Below are positions 5,912 to 6,805 of a stretch of DNA of 6,805 bases, piece by piece. The DNA comes from Candidatus Omnitrophota bacterium. GTDB taxonomy: Bacteria > Omnitrophota > Koll11 > Gygaellales > JAQTUY01. The notes under the pieces were generated by a model. That model ran no database searches and was not told where the DNA came from. It worked only from the letters and a program-made list of their open reading frames with translations. The position numbers and the translations under genes are program-made. The number at the start of each line of letters is the position of its first letter. The first letter of the stretch is position 1. The stretch covers positions 1-6,805 of the forward strand of contig JAQTUY010000043.1 of assembly GCA_028707105.1 (NCBI GenBank), written 5' to 3'.

Positions 5912-6352
5912 ATGAAGACCTTTGTCTGTAAAAGATGCGGCTATGTTTCTTTTAACGCGGCTCCGGATAATTGCCCGGTGTGCGGGGCGCCCAAGGAGCA
6001 GTTCCAGGAAGATAGCAGCGCGATAAAGAAGCCCGTCGATCCGGGTAACCTTAACGATCTTGAAAAAAAACATATTCCGGCTATAGATATTAAAAAACAG
6101 TGCGGTTTAGTGGGGCCCGGGTGCGTGGACGCGAATATCAAGATAGGTTCCGTCGTTCACGTGATGGAAGGTAAGCATTTCATCATGTATATCGATGTTT
6201 ACCTTGATTATGCTTTTATCGCCCGTTATCACATGGTTCCTGAAAAGTTGAATCCTGCCCTTGGCATACACCTTAAGGCCGCTCAGGGTAAGCTCACCGT
6301 GCTGGAAAACTGCAATATTCACGGCCGTTGGGCAGCTGAAGCCGATATTTAA
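5912..6352 (+). CDS. Rubredoxin-like domain fused to superoxide reductase (desulfoferrodoxin family)
   Basis: A 146-aa protein reducing superoxide to hydrogen peroxide without releasing oxygen. Residues 1-33 form a short rubredoxin of the rubrerythrin type ([10 protein letters not shown] and [12 protein letters not shown]; ligands Cys6, Cys9, Cys21, Cys24). Residues 50-146 are the superoxide reductase fold with the full FeHis4Cys set: His54 in KKHIPAI, His83 in VVHVMEG, His89 in [10 protein letters not shown], then Cys134 and His137 in NCNIHGRW. Spacings of 6 (His83-His89) and 3 (Cys134-His137) match known enzymes. Lys53 fits the catalytic Lys of the EKHxP motif, while the preceding Glu is replaced by Lys52, with Glu51 one place earlier. 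About nine extra residues with Cys64 and Cys71 lie between His54 and His83. The ATG at 5912 is chosen because GGGAGGTG precedes it; an in-frame TTG at 5888 lies in a hairpin loop. Confidence 0.88.
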   Translation: MKTFVCKRCGYVSFNAAPDNCPVCGAPKEQFQEDSSAIKKPVDPGNLNDLEKKHIPAIDIKKQCGLVGPGCVDANIKIGSVVHVMEGKHFIMYIDVYLDYAFIARYHMVPEKLNPALGIHLKAAQGKLTVLENCNIHGRWAAEADI

Positions 6353-6353
6353 G

Positions 6354-6803
6354 ATGGTGAAGCTTTCCGCGGAGGTCGCGCAGTTTTTCCAGAATCAGGG
6401 CTTTGTTATAGTAAGCACCTTAGATAACGACGGCACGCCTCATAATTCCTGTAAGGGTATTGTCAGGGTCAGCCCGCAAGGCAAGATCTATCTGTTGGAC
6501 CTTTATCAGGCTAAGACATACCGTAATCTGGTCAATAATCCCCGGATAAGCATTACCGCGGTTGATGAGTATAGGTTTGCCGGGTATTGCCTGAAAGGCG
6601 AAGCGAAGATAGTTCAGAATAAAAAGATCGGCCCCCGGATCACCGCCGAATGGGAGGAAAAGGTCACCAGCAGGATAACCCAGCGGATGATCAGGAATAT
6701 CCGTGAAGAAAAAGGGCAAAGCCGCCACCCGGAAGTTTCTTTCCCCAAGCCCAAATATATGATCGTCATGGAGGTCAAAGAGATAGTCAACTTGGCGACG
6801 TAG
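6354..6803 (+). CDS. PNPOx-like FMN-binding split-barrel protein
   Basis: A 149-aa protein of the pyridoxamine 5'-phosphate oxidase-like superfamily. It has GFVIVSTLDNDGTPHNS (about 16-32), the strand KIYLLDLYQAKTYRNL (about 44-59), NPRISITAVDEYRFAGYCLKGEA (about 62-84) and a C-terminal KYMIVMEVKEI strand, the usual split-barrel order. Members bind FMN, F420 or heme, and the substrate cannot be told. True PdxH is longer and has a distinct C-terminal signature not seen here, so vitamin B6 synthesis is unlikely. It starts 1 bp after the superoxide reductase stop with no strong Shine-Dalgarno (GCTGAAG upstream), suggesting translation by coupling. Its position as last gene of the redox set suggests a flavin-linked reductase role (inference). 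The stop is 2 bp from the window end. Confidence 0.8.
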   Translation: MVKLSAEVAQFFQNQGFVIVSTLDNDGTPHNSCKGIVRVSPQGKIYLLDLYQAKTYRNLVNNPRISITAVDEYRFAGYCLKGEAKIVQNKKIGPRITAEWEEKVTSRITQRMIRNIREEKGQSRHPEVSFPKPKYMIVMEVKEIVNLAT

Positions 6804-6805
6804 AA

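Noticed and set aside
6261..6353. Longer N-terminus for the PNPOx-like protein
   Set aside because: It would overlap the conserved CNIHG end of superoxide reductase; the ATG at 6354 gives a normal family N-terminus.
1..6805. CRISPR array, tRNA, rRNA, or transposase gene
   Set aside because: No regularly spaced direct repeats, no tRNA-like or rRNA-like sequence, and no transposase motif was seen on either strand.

Overview
The window looks like chromosomal DNA from an anaerobic or microaerophilic bacterium of middling G+C, with many strong purine-rich ribosome binding sites. No gene fixes the phylum. The combination of high-molecular-weight rubredoxin, a stand-alone ferritin-like diiron protein and superoxide reductase is typical of strict anaerobes that must survive brief oxygen exposure. 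The palindromic element at 2427-2490 resembles dispersed repeats I associate, from memory, with candidate-phylum genomes such as Omnitrophota. That placement is a weak inference.

Left part (1-2420). The 3' two thirds or so of a tRNA methylthiotransferase gene (MtaB type) runs rightward from beyond the left edge. It converges on a leftward trpC-trpF pair for tryptophan synthesis. The 3' ends of mtaB and trpF overlap by 35 bp, so the TrpF C-terminal tail is encoded antisense to the end of mtaB. trpC has a close extended -10 promoter and almost no leader.

Divergent intergenic region (2391-2556). Between the trpC promoter and the promoter of an Rrf2-type regulator lies a 64-bp near-perfect inverted repeat with 24-bp arms and a 16-bp loop. 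The regulator promoter has TTGACA, a 17-bp spacer and TATCAT. A 9-7-9 inverted repeat covers the spacer and -10, which suggests autorepression.

Right part (2557-6803). This is a tightly packed rightward gene set: an Rrf2 regulator with three Fe-S-type cysteines, a DUF3786 protein overlapping it by 23 bp, an L-lactate dehydrogenase, and a 205-bp gap holding a possible 23-residue ORF. Then follow a flavin reductase-rubredoxin fusion (high-molecular-weight rubredoxin type), a ferritin-like diiron protein without its own rubredoxin, a rubredoxin-like/superoxide reductase fusion, and a PNPOx-like flavin-binding protein.

Working model (inference): the Fe-S regulator senses oxygen, NO or Fe-S status and controls the set. 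The flavin/rubredoxin fusion passes reducing power to the diiron protein and the superoxide reductase, which remove peroxide and superoxide without making oxygen. Lactate dehydrogenase would rebalance NAD(H). The most unusual points are the rubredoxin-like head on the superoxide reductase, the separation of rubredoxin from the ferritin-like partner, and the DUF3786 gene fused by overlap to the sensor gene.
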